Origin: Candidatus Hermodarchaeota archaeon
GTDB lineage: Archaea > Asgardarchaeota > Hermodarchaeia > Hermodarchaeales > Hermodarchaeaceae
Reading direction: 5' to 3'
Assembly: GCA_016840595.1 (NCBI GenBank)
Contig: JAEOSA010000046.1
Span: 1-11,049 of the forward strand
Length of the DNA: 11,049 nucleotides
Made by a program: the position numbers and the translations under genes. The notes below the pieces were generated by a model. It was not told where the DNA came from and did no database searches. It saw only the letters and a list, made by a program, of their open reading frames with translations. Positions 6,025 to 11,049 of the stretch are shown piece after piece (the first letter of the stretch is position 1; each line of letters starts with the position of its first letter).

Positions 6025-6885
6025 ATGGATTCCGTTGCCTTAGTGAAAGCGACCCAAGATTTTGAAAAATCATTAGATACAGGATTGAAACTTATCGGGG
6101 GATTTGGCAATCTTCAATCGCCGGTGATTATCAAACCCAATATCTGCACGATTTCGGATGGCACGGGATATTCTGTTACCAGCGTTGAGGTCGTTGAGTC
6201 TGTTGTGAATCTCCTGCTCCGTGAAGACCCCAGTTTAGCAATTCGGATTGTTGAATCAGATAGCCAGAGCAAATGGGTGAGCGAAGCCTTTGATAAATTC
6301 GGGTATTCAGCATTAGCCGAGGATAAACAACGTCAAAATTTCGATGTGACATGTGTAAACCTCAGTGAAAGTCCCACCGAGATGGTCTCCTTTGAGGGGG
6401 ATTACTTCACCAATCCTGAACTTCCTGACGTTCTTGTGCGTCCAGGCTATGTCATCTCAGTGGCCCAGGCGAAAACCCATTACCTCACCTTCATTACCGG
6501 AGCTTTGAAGAATCTCTTTGGTTTTCTTCCACGCAAAGATCAGGGTGTTTATCACAAGCTTATCAATGAAGTCATCGTGGATTTAGCCCGGCTCGTGCCT
6601 CCCAACCTTAATATTATTGATGCTCGAGTGGGTGTGGAAGGATGGAACGGTCCCAAGACTCGGCAGCTTGACACTTTCATTCTCGGGCATAAGGCAGCTT
6701 CGGTAGATGCGACGATGTTGAGAGTCATGGGCTTTGAACCAGGTAATATCCGACATGTGGTTGAAGCTAGCAAATATGATAAGGGTTCTTTGAATCCTAG
6801 GATTTTGGGGGAACCTCTTGAGTCGGTGAGGATCCAGTTTAGAACACCAAAGGGATTGGACTCAGATGCCACTTTCTCATCCTAG
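6025..6885 (+). CDS. DUF362 family protein
   Basis: The ATG at 6025 gives 286 residues and the family-typical opening MDSVALVKA; a GTG at 6007 is in frame but adds an unlikely six residues. Family motifs in order are VIIKPNIC (about 34-41), ISVAQAKTH (about 144-152), TGALKNLFGFLP (158-169), YHKLINEVIVDLA (176-188), NIIDARVGVEGWNGP (196-210) and the KAASVDATMLRVMG stretch (223-236). These carry the conserved Lys, His and Asp positions of DUF362. Many relatives also carry a ferredoxin-like four-cysteine domain; this one lacks it and is the short form. The biochemical function of DUF362 is not settled. No signal peptide or membrane helix is seen, so it is probably cytoplasmic. It ends in TAG. 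A membrane-protein gene follows after 70 bases on the same strand and may be partly co-transcribed. Confidence 0.92.
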   Translation: MDSVALVKATQDFEKSLDTGLKLIGGFGNLQSPVIIKPNICTISDGTGYSVTSVEVVESVVNLLLREDPSLAIRIVESDSQSKWVSEAFDKFGYSALAEDKQRQNFDVTCVNLSESPTEMVSFEGDYFTNPELPDVLVRPGYVISVAQAKTHYLTFITGALKNLFGFLPRKDQGVYHKLINEVIVDLARLVPPNLNIIDARVGVEGWNGPKTRQLDTFILGHKAASVDATMLRVMGFEPGNIRHVVEASKYDKGSLNPRILGEPLESVRIQFRTPKGLDSDATFSS

Positions 6886-6940
6886 TTGGTAGTTACTCGG
6901 GAAAACGTATGAAATATAACTATGAATAATACAGGGAGTT

Positions 6941-6949
6941 AGAGGAGGT
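6941..6949 (+). promoter_or_regulatory. Strong Shine-Dalgarno fixing a TTG start
   Basis: AGAGGAGGT is an almost complete complement of the 16S rRNA tail and lies six bases before TTG at 6956. No ATG is available at a comparable spacing, so this site decides the start of the next gene. An AAATATAAC element (about 6912-6920) could be its own TATA box. Confidence 0.8.
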
Positions 6950-6955
6950 TTCAGA

Positions 6956-7378
6956 TTGGGCGAAATTACCTATTTCACGGCTGTCATCATTCATACCATC
7001 ATTGTTGCTGGTATGCCTTTGGCCGCAATCATTTGGGCAATAGTTCGGCGAGCCAAGTGGTCAAAGGTTCGCTACCAGTATGGTCGTATTCTTATTGTGA
7101 CAGGGCTAACGGTCAACATGTATATGCCCCTCTATTTTGCCTTCTTGGGTCTTGTCATGTCAGGCAATTTCATTCTTGCTTTTACCCTAATTCTTCTCAT
7201 TGTGTTCTTAGTGGACTTCTTTCTCTTCACACTACTGTTGAAACTGAAATCTCGTGAAGCCCTCATCACTAGCCTTGTTGGTACAATCCTACTCTTTCCG
7301 TTTGTCATGCTAGCAACGTTTAGTAGTATTATGCTGTGGAGTGTTTTCCTCGCGATGTGGCTCTCGCCGTTACCCTAA
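6956..7378 (+). CDS. Four-helix membrane protein, unknown
   Basis: 140 residues starting at TTG (6956), a choice dictated by the AGAGGAGGT site six bases upstream; the first ATG would remove most of the first helix. Four hydrophobic segments are visible: about 5-29 (YFTAVIIHTIIVAGMPLAAI), 44-66 (ILIVTGLTVNMYMPLYFAFL), 69-95 (GNFILAFTLILLIVFLVDFF) and 102-135 (ITSLVGTILLFPFVMLATFS). The first two are linked by a positively charged loop (RRAKWSKVRYQYGR) and the last two by LKLKSRE, which would place both loops and leave both ends accordingly under the positive-inside rule. No catalytic motif and no recognised family. It follows the DUF362 gene by 70 bases on the same strand, so a functional link is possible but unproven. 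Confidence 0.85.
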   Translation: MGEITYFTAVIIHTIIVAGMPLAAIIWAIVRRAKWSKVRYQYGRILIVTGLTVNMYMPLYFAFLGLVMSGNFILAFTLILLIVFLVDFFLFTLLLKLKSREALITSLVGTILLFPFVMLATFSSIMLWSVFLAMWLSPLP

Positions 7379-7431
7379 GACCTTATCTCTCACTCTAATG
7401 ACAAAGAAGACATACAGGTGATAATTAGCCT

Positions 7432-7503
7432 ATGGGCTCCTTTTTACATACGCCATTGTTTCCGTTGGATGCCTTGAATGGAAATCTGCGTATTACGACT
7501 TAG
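7432..7503 (+). CDS. Possible 23-residue micropeptide gene
   Basis: A short frame from ATG (7432) to TAG (7501-7503) encodes 23 residues beginning MGSFLHTPLFPLDALNGNLR. AGGTGAT lies nine bases upstream (7416-7422), similar to the ribosome binding sites of other small genes in this window. It fills most of the gap between two convergent genes. Composition is unremarkable and nothing is recognised, so chance is a serious alternative. Confidence 0.22.
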   Translation: MGSFLHTPLFPLDALNGNLRITT

Positions 7504-7509
7504 AGGGAG

Positions 7510-8289
7510 TTATACTGGAAATAGGCTCGTGAACGGAAAGGCAATGAATCCTGTGAAGAACATGATATAGACTACGATGATGATGACGATAGGAACAACG
7601 AGGTTGTCAAACCCACTGGGACTGAGGATTTCAGCAATCGTGGCAATTATTGATATGATGAGAATCAGGATTAGATAGTTTATCGGATCAATCGCTGTTG
7701 GATAGACTGGATTGAGGACAAGCCAGAAAATTCCTAATAGGAAATAGCTGAAGAGGAAACTAAAGAGGAACATGGCAATAGTGCCTTCAAGGCTTTTCTC
7801 TGCAAAGATTTTGAATTTACGTTTGCCCCATTTACGACCAATGATATCGGCAAAGCCATCACCGCCTGCGAGTGGACCAAAGACTAGAATTGCAGTTGGT
7901 ACAAAGATAGCGAATTGCGGAACGTTTGCAATGTCAACAGGAACGAACCAGAATAATATTGATGAGATTATCATGATAATTGTATAGAAGAGAGTTCCTT
8001 TGAGAAGTTCTCGGGGTTCTCCACTTCGAGACATTGTTCGTACAAATTCCTCGTTCTTCATCATGCCTGTGCCGATTCCGAGGAAGAGCAACATGAAGAT
8101 TATGGGAACGACAGTTGCAAAATAGCGACTATACATGTCACTGGAAAAGAGGAGCCATGTGATCAGCCATAACGGAGCAGCGAAGAGGTGGATGACCTTT
8201 CGTGATATATAAACAGGAATTGCTTCTTTTTTTCGAAGAATATCATTGATTCGTATTAGCAACAGGATTAACACGAACGAGATGATCAA
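7510..8289 (-). CDS. VTE5/SEC59-type polyprenol or phytol kinase-like membrane protein (5' end interrupted by TAG)
   Basis: The uninterrupted frame gives 259 residues from a TTG (8289). It is an integral membrane protein of about seven helices with the marks of the CTP-dependent dolichol/phytol kinase family: RKVIH (30-34), SRSGEPRELLKGTLFY (87-102), GDGFADIIGRKWGK (143-156, the nucleotide-binding region), EKSLEGT (164-170) and EILSPSGFDNLVVP (220-233). Known members phosphorylate isoprenoid alcohols with CTP; in an archaeon this would serve lipid or glycan-carrier recycling. The substrate cannot be read from the sequence. The same frame continues upstream through a TAG (8308-8310) to an ATG at 8346 with GTGAT four bases before it, which looks like the original start. 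The TTG has no good ribosome binding site. The gene may therefore be made from TTG, by amber read-through, or be damaged only at its extreme 5' end; all family motifs are intact. Confidence 0.87.
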   Translation of the reverse strand: MIISFVLILLLIRINDILRKKEAIPVYISRKVIHLFAAPLWLITWLLFSSDMYSRYFATVVPIIFMLLFLGIGTGMMKNEEFVRTMSRSGEPRELLKGTLFYTIIMIISSILFWFVPVDIANVPQFAIFVPTAILVFGPLAGGDGFADIIGRKWGKRKFKIFAEKSLEGTIAMFLFSFLFSYFLLGIFWLVLNPVYPTAIDPINYLILILIISIIATIAEILSPSGFDNLVVPIVIIIVVYIMFFTGFIAFPFTSLFPV

Positions 8290-8346
8290 GGCGATGATAT
8301 CCCAAGCCTAGTTGGGGATACCAAATCCGATTAATGGGTTGACCAT
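8290..8346 (-). other. Interrupted 5' end of the lipid kinase gene with in-frame amber codon
   Basis: From ATG (8346-8344) the frame reads MVNPLIGFGIPN, then TAG at 8310-8308, then AWDIIA and straight into the kinase-like protein. The start has GTGAT four bases upstream (8351-8355), the same type of site as at the neighbouring small genes. Only one base separates TAG from a Glu, Gln or Lys codon. A real nonsense change, an assembly error or amber read-through are all possible. Confidence 0.6.
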
Positions 8347-8383
8347 AGTTATCACTTACTTAGTTCTGCATTAGGAGCAATGA

Positions 8384-8399
8384 GGTGAATATTGTCACC
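8384..8399. promoter_or_regulatory. Inverted repeat in the divergent intergenic region
   Basis: GGTGA (8384-8388) and TCACC (8395-8399) flank six bases, between the start of the kinase-like gene and that of the divergent gene at 8519. It could be an operator half-site pair. The arms are short, so chance is possible. Confidence 0.25.
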
Positions 8400-8452
8400 T
8401 GTCTCCTTAAAAGTAAACAAATTTTCTGAAAAACGCACTTTAATATGCTATT

Positions 8453-8476
8453 TAGAGGGTTATTCAACATCCTCTA
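8453..8476. promoter_or_regulatory. Inverted repeat upstream of the gene at 8519
   Basis: TAGAGG (8453-8458) and CCTCTA (8471-8476) are perfect arms with a 12-base centre. They lie just downstream of a TATA-like TTTAATATG (about 8439-8447), where a transcript of the gene at 8519 would begin. It could be an operator or 5' leader stem. Confidence 0.3.
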
Positions 8477-8518
8477 GCGCTCACCCTAATCCGAACCACA
8501 AAAAGTTGTGAACTTTAA

Positions 8519-8998
8519 ATGACAACCAAATTAACACAAAAAGTCTTCACCGATTTAGAATTCTACTTGTGGCGAATTCGTTACGAGCCAAAGGCAGAGT
8601 GGCAACCTGAAGTATTAATGATGGGATCCGATGCCGCTCTGAACGCCATCCATGATGCCTTAGTATCCATGCTAGCTGATTTCAAATCCTATGGAAAAAG
8701 TACACGGAAGTTTTTGTGTAATCCTCCTGAAGATGTGGACATAGTGCGGTATGCTCGTGAGCACAAGGCGGAGCTGGAGTGGTTGATTTGGCTGGTTGTT
8801 CGTCTGGAGTCAGATGTTCCTGATGATACTCGGTATGAACTGAAGAATAAAGCCGTGACAATTCATCTTAATGAACAAATGCTACAACAACTCATTGAAA
8901 TCCTTGAACACCAATTAGCTCATGAAACTCAGTTCCCGCATGGGAAAACAGCGCCCGGAGGGCTTTTCTTTGCGCCGGATTGGCTCGGAGCAGAATAA
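8519..8998 (+). CDS. Soluble protein of unknown family
   Basis: 159 residues, ATG start at 8519 without a clear Shine-Dalgarno. I do not recognise it. The sequence is rich in Trp and acidic residues and looks like a compact alpha/beta protein: an amphipathic start (LTQKVFTDLEFYLWRIRYEP), helices around 37-55 (DAALNAIHDALVSMLADF), a segment around 80-100 (AREHKAELEWLIWLVVRLES), a strand KAVTIHLN and a helix EQMLQQLIEILEHQLAHE near 120-140. It ends with a glycine-rich tail, GLFFAPDWLGAE. No signal peptide, membrane helix or metal-binding cysteine cluster is present. The C-terminal helix-rich part suggests a binding protein more than an enzyme, which is only an impression. It is divergent from the lipid kinase-like gene and followed after 20 bases by a strong hairpin shared with the convergent micropeptide gene. 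Confidence 0.8.
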   Translation: MTTKLTQKVFTDLEFYLWRIRYEPKAEWQPEVLMMGSDAALNAIHDALVSMLADFKSYGKSTRKFLCNPPEDVDIVRYAREHKAELEWLIWLVVRLESDVPDDTRYELKNKAVTIHLNEQMLQQLIEILEHQLAHETQFPHGKTAPGGLFFAPDWLGAE

Positions 8999-9018
8999 CT
9001 AATATAAAAAAGAAGGAG

Positions 9019-9046
9019 CGAAGAGGGCTGTTACCAGTCCTCTTCG
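9019..9046. terminator. Two-way hairpin terminator between convergent genes
   Basis: CGAAGAGGGCTG (9019-9030) pairs with CAGTCCTCTTCG (9035-9046) through 12 bp, including one G-T wobble, with a TTAC loop. On the minus strand the same stem has one A-C mismatch but is followed by CTCCTTCTTTTTTATA, a good T-tract. On the plus strand it lies 20 bases after the stop of the gene ending at 8998. The stop codon of the acidic micropeptide gene (9031-9033) sits in the loop. Confidence 0.65.
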
Positions 9047-9108
9047 TCTTCATACTCTTCTTCCCAATCTTCTTCGTCGTCTTCAGGAGGATATTTGAAC
9101 TCTACCAT
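9031..9108 (-). CDS. Acidic 25-residue micropeptide
   Basis: ATG at 9108 to TAA at 9031. The peptide begins MVEFKYPPEDDEEDW and continues with ten more residues that are almost all Glu and Asp apart from Tyr19 and Trp25; the net charge is near minus 15. It contains no helix-breaking residue after Pro8. AAGGTGAT lies five bases before the ATG (9114-9121), a good match to the complement of the 16S tail, inside a short hairpin. A terminator-like stem covers the last codons and the stop. These three signals together argue for a real gene despite the size. A lysine-rich micropeptide gene lies 146 bases upstream on the same strand. Function unknown; such tails can act as decoys for basic proteins, but that is speculation. 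The alternative is a chance frame in purine-biased sequence. Confidence 0.6.
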   Translation of the reverse strand: MVEFKYPPEDDEEDWEEEYEDEEDW

Positions 9109-9112
9109 TTCA

Positions 9113-9129
9113 AATCACCTTAGGTGATT
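9113..9129 (-). promoter_or_regulatory. Stem-loop covering the ribosome binding site of the acidic micropeptide
   Basis: On the minus strand AATCACC and GGTGATT form 7-bp arms with a TAA loop (9129-9113). The 3' arm is the Shine-Dalgarno of the gene starting at 9108. The 5' arm reproduces the ATCACCT of the 16S rRNA tail itself, so it can hide the site. A DNA operator is the alternative reading. Confidence 0.4.
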
Positions 9130-9166
9130 GGAACTGTGAATGTTCGACCAATCCTAAACCAACTTT

Positions 9167-9209
9167 CTCCAGATTCAGACCCCTTCGGGTTTCATCCTGT
9201 ATCCTGGAG
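9167..9209. other. Nested inverted repeats between the two micropeptide genes
   Basis: CTCCAG (9167-9172) and CTGGAG (9204-9209) form an outer stem. Inside it, AGACCC (9177-9182) and GGGTTT (9187-9192) form a second stem with a CTTC loop. The result is a compact structured RNA element on either strand, in the 146-base gap between the two small genes. It could be a leader element or small RNA; no known family is recognised. Confidence 0.3.
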
Positions 9210-9254
9210 TTTTGTGTTGGCGCTGAACCAAATACAAGTTAAGAAATGCAGGAA

Positions 9255-9329
9255 TTATTTCTTGCCTTTCTTTGACTTGGTTGTGGTTGCGGTTTTCTTT
9301 TTCGTTGAACCTTTCTTTTTCTTGGCCAT
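9255..9329 (-). CDS. Lysine-rich 24-residue micropeptide
   Basis: ATG at 9329 to TAA at 9255. The peptide starts MAKKKKGSTKKKTATTTKSK and ends KGKK: twelve lysines, no acidic residue, and only Gly, Ser, Thr and Ala otherwise. GTGATCC lies three bases before the ATG (9333-9339), a seven-base match to the complement of the archaeal 16S tail (GGATCAC), which argues for translation. The composition resembles disordered nucleic-acid-binding tails, so RNA or DNA binding is a reasonable guess. It is not eL41 and no ribosomal protein family is recognised. Downstream on the same strand lies the acidic micropeptide gene, of nearly the same length and opposite charge. An overlapping frame on the other strand (9124-9363) is phenylalanine-rich as expected for the complement of lysine codons, and was rejected. 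Confidence 0.55.
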   Translation of the reverse strand: MAKKKKGSTKKKTATTTKSKKGKK

Positions 9330-9332
9330 AGT

Positions 9333-9339
9333 GGATCAC
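9333..9339 (-). promoter_or_regulatory. GTGATCC ribosome binding site of the lysine-rich micropeptide
   Basis: GTGATCC on the minus strand, three bases before the ATG at 9329. It pairs with the GGATCAC part of the 16S 3' end instead of the usual CCTCC core. Similar sites lie close to the starts at 5343, 8346 and 9108. Confidence 0.5.
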
Positions 9340-9531
9340 AGCAATTTTGCCTTCTTCAATTGAAACAAATCAAACTTTTCAGTGAAAATAAAACGAATTT
9401 AACGTCTTAAATTTCTGAAAAAAGGAACATTATTATCGTAATTGTTGAGATTAGGGTAATTTACACTTTTTTCATTATTTTAACTGAATAAAAGCGGGTT
9501 TTCAATGAATCGGGACATCTTCTTGGGTTAT

Positions 9532-10383
9532 TTAGGCGTCACATAATTGAAGCCGTTTATGCACTCGGTGTACCGCTGACGCAGCTCGTATCACTCCGCG
9601 TTGAATATCTATATCCAGCTCTTCTTTGAAGAATTTTGACTGCCAGCGTAGAAAATGTAGTTGTTGACGAAGACGTTTGAATCGTTTCTTATATTGGATG
9701 ATTGGTTTTTTTTCGGTTGAAGGTGGTCCACATTCTGTGTAGAGCATACGACAGGCATTGACTAGGCGTTGAACACGTTTTTCGAACATTTGGTGAATCA
9801 GAGTCTCAATTTCCTCGGTAAAAACGGAATTAAAGAGTTCAAGTCTTGAAGCGTATTGCGTTGGTGATCCAAGTTCTAATAAACGGAAAATAAATTGGCT
9901 GGGGCGTAAGAGGACTTTCTGATATAGCTGAAACCTTCCTGTCCGAATTTGGGGAGCAAGTACAATGCCGGGTTTAATTCGAATGAGAGGTGTGCGTGCG
10001 ATTAATCGGGATAGTTCTTTTCGCTTGAACTCGCTTTTGAAAGGCTTGTAGAGGATTAGCACAAATCGTTGTGGTACTTTGGATACCTCTTTTTTGATTT
10101 TTCGAGGTTTTTTCGTGGAATCACGTCGAGGCTTGAAAACGAGTACACCGGATTCATTTGGAAGAAGGAGAGCCCAGTGGGAATTATTTTGTCTTTTTGA
10201 ACCATAAACTCCTGGTCGGAGCCTAACGATTTCATTAGATGTGTTTGGGAAAGTGAGTTGCGCTAGGTTTGGACTTAGATAGAAGCAAGAATAACCTTTG
10301 AGTGGTTTAGGTTCTAGAGATAGTAGCTCCGCTGATTTCTCAAGGTTGAGGACTGCTGCATCTTTCGTAGGGATTGATGTCAT
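9532..10383 (-). CDS. Basic protein of unknown family, possibly nucleic-acid binding
   Basis: 283 residues, ATG at 10383, ending at TAA (9532-9534). The start has no Shine-Dalgarno but a TATA-like AAAAATAATTAAC lies about 25-35 bases upstream (10406-10418), so the transcript may have almost no leader. Two similar short blocks stand out, VRLRPGVYG (53-61) and IRIKPGIVLAP (134-144), each followed by a strand-like stretch. Between them is a very basic linker (STKKPRKIKKE, 89-99). From about 185 the protein is helical and rich in Arg, Lys, Leu and aromatic residues (MFEKRVQRLVNACRMLY, YKKRFKRLRQQLHFLRWQ). The middle segment, FVLILYKPF to IRIKPGIVLAP, together with the helical tail recalls the layout of PaaX/ChrB-type proteins. 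That is weak similarity in pattern only, not a family assignment. A DNA- or RNA-binding role fits the charge. It appears monocistronic. Confidence 0.8.
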   Translation of the reverse strand: MTSIPTKDAAVLNLEKSAELLSLEPKPLKGYSCFYLSPNLAQLTFPNTSNEIVRLRPGVYGSKRQNNSHWALLLPNESGVLVFKPRRDSTKKPRKIKKEVSKVPQRFVLILYKPFKSEFKRKELSRLIARTPLIRIKPGIVLAPQIRTGRFQLYQKVLLRPSQFIFRLLELGSPTQYASRLELFNSVFTEEIETLIHQMFEKRVQRLVNACRMLYTECGPPSTEKKPIIQYKKRFKRLRQQLHFLRWQSKFFKEELDIDIQRGVIRAASAVHRVHKRLQLCDA

Positions 10384-10466
10384 CGGGATTTGAAAAGGAA
10401 CTAAGTTAATTATTTTTGACCTGATTTCAGCTCTTATTTTACCTTTTCTAACGGGATGGTTTTAAT

Positions 10467-10489
10467 TCAGGGGTATCAAGATATCCTGA
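10467..10489. repeat. Imperfect hairpin between two minus-strand genes
   Basis: TCAGG (10467-10471) and CCTGA (10485-10489), continued by a bulged GTA/TAT pairing, form a stem 12 bases past the stop of the surface protein gene. No T-run follows, so it is a weak terminator or processing candidate. Confidence 0.3.
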
Positions 10490-10501
10490 CTTGAATGAAT
10501 T

Positions 10502-11049
10502 TCATGTTGATCGCACGGTGAGGTAGAAGTATTCGGTTTGGGTGTGGACTCCATCAACGAGGATGCGAAGTTCGAGGATAAAGGTCACGAGGAGTACACC
10601 ACTATCGAGGCTTTTCGCGTAAAGGGTTATGGTTCCGCCGGTCATGTCTTGGGGATACATCGTGAGTTGGCTGATGTTGTAGAGGTAAATGTCGTTATCA
10701 AGAATGGGAGTCACGTTGCTACTGTGGAAGTAGATATCAAAGCTGGTGCTGTAGCTTGCGAGCTGGATGGTGACATCACTTATGGTGGTGTTTCCGTTCT
10801 TAACTAGGTAACTGATGTCAGCGGTGTCACCGACGTTAATGTCGAAGGGGTTGATACTGGTTTCAACGAAATCAACGCCTGTGACTGTCTGGTTGTAACC
10901 GAAGAAGAATTGGGCATAGGTTTCGGCGACGGTGGGGGCATAGGCGACTTGGTTGATGTTTTCGGCATCGACCATGCCTACGAATGTGAGTGTTTCTACA
11001 AGGGATTCCCCAGGTACTTCAGCGTAGACGGGGAAGAGGTAGACTAGTC
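10502..11049 (-). CDS. Secreted beta-sandwich surface protein, C-terminal part
   Basis: The reading frame is open to the window edge, so this is the last 181 residues of a longer protein, ending in TGA at 10502-10504; a Met at 10975 is internal, as the frame upstream is uninterrupted and continues in the same style. The segment INPFDINVGDTADISYLVKN, followed by alternating hydrophobic strands, is typical of CARDB/DUF11-like extracellular beta-sandwich modules. It is the same kind of module as at 392-507 of the 617-residue surface protein. Four N-x-[ST] sequons are present (NQT, NTT, NVT, NIS), consistent with exposure and glycosylation. It ends in a beta strand, YFYLTVRST, without a C-terminal membrane helix or anchor, so attachment must be N-terminal or by partner. 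The exact family and full length are not visible. Confidence 0.85.
   Translation of the reverse strand, partial: LVYLFPVYAEVPGESLVETLTFVGMVDAENINQVAYAPTVAETYAQFFFGYNQTVTGVDFVETSINPFDINVGDTADISYLVKNGNTTISDVTIQLASYSTSFDIYFHSSNVTPILDNDIYLYNISQLTMYPQDMTGGTITLYAKSLDSGVLLVTFILELRILVDGVHTQTEYFYLTVRST

Noticed and set aside
5516..6885. TAG fully reassigned to an amino acid in this genome
   Set aside because: The 111-residue membrane gene and the DUF362 gene both end in TAG, with only about ten extra codons before the next stop. Both proteins have natural lengths, so TAG works as a stop here in at least some genes.
9167..9209. A C/D box guide RNA (minus strand AGGATGA and CTGA)
   Set aside because: The C-like and D-like boxes are far too close to hold a guide segment, and the C box has a mismatch.
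9124..9363. A 79-codon GTG-initiated plus-strand frame rich in Phe and Val
   Set aside because: The Phe-rich end is the complement of the lysine codons of the basic micropeptide gene, and the start lies in the ribosome-binding palindrome of the acidic gene. No ribosome binding site for this direction.
1..11049. CRISPR array, toxin-antitoxin or other known defence cluster, insertion sequence, rRNA or tRNA
   Set aside because: No regularly spaced direct repeats with unique spacers, no transposase or terminal inverted repeats, and no cloverleaf or rRNA-like sequence were found by eye.

Overview
The window looks like archaeal chromosomal DNA. The grounds are a 22-codon gene for ribosomal protein eL41 (known only from archaea and eukaryotes), a single-domain KaiC/RadA-type ATPase, a CTP-dependent polyprenol/phytol kinase-like membrane enzyme, a large N-glycosylation-rich surface protein with a cytoplasmic zinc ribbon, and U-tract terminators. 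Asgard archaea are a reasonable guess from this mixture, but no marker in the window fixes the lineage. All functional calls rest on reading motifs by eye.

Layout. (1) 1-350: the 3' end of a tyrosine recombinase gene, followed by a 13-bp hairpin with a TTCG loop. (2) 351-1788: a HEAT-repeat gene (804-1385) between two AT-rich non-coding stretches that carry three copies of a spaced 25-bp motif. (3) 1789-5155, minus strand: a KaiC-like ATPase, and upstream of it, behind a terminator, a two-gene unit of a 208-residue polytopic membrane protein and a 617-residue surface protein. (4) 5275-5851, minus: the tiny eL41 gene and a 111-residue membrane protein. (5) 6025-7378, plus: a DUF362 protein and a 140-residue four-helix membrane protein with a TTG start set by a strong Shine-Dalgarno. 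(6) 7510-8346, minus: the lipid kinase-like gene, whose natural-looking ATG-initiated 5' end is interrupted by an in-frame TAG. (7) 8519-8998, plus: an unrecognised soluble protein. (8) 9019-9339, minus: two very small genes, one for a 25-residue acidic peptide and one for a 24-residue lysine-rich peptide, with a stem-loop over the acidic gene's ribosome binding site and a terminator-like hairpin over its stop. (9) 9532-10383, minus: an unrecognised basic protein. (10) 10502-11049, minus: the C-terminal part of a secreted beta-sandwich protein that runs off the window.

How the genes fit together: the only convincing operon is the 208/617-residue membrane pair, which could form an envelope complex carrying a glycosylated exterior to a cytoplasmic zinc ribbon. 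The rest are mostly single genes. No defence system, CRISPR array, tRNA or rRNA was seen. The most unusual content is at the small scale: eL41, the oppositely charged micropeptides, the recurring GGTGATCC-type ribosome binding site close to several minus-strand starts, and the amber codon in the kinase gene.
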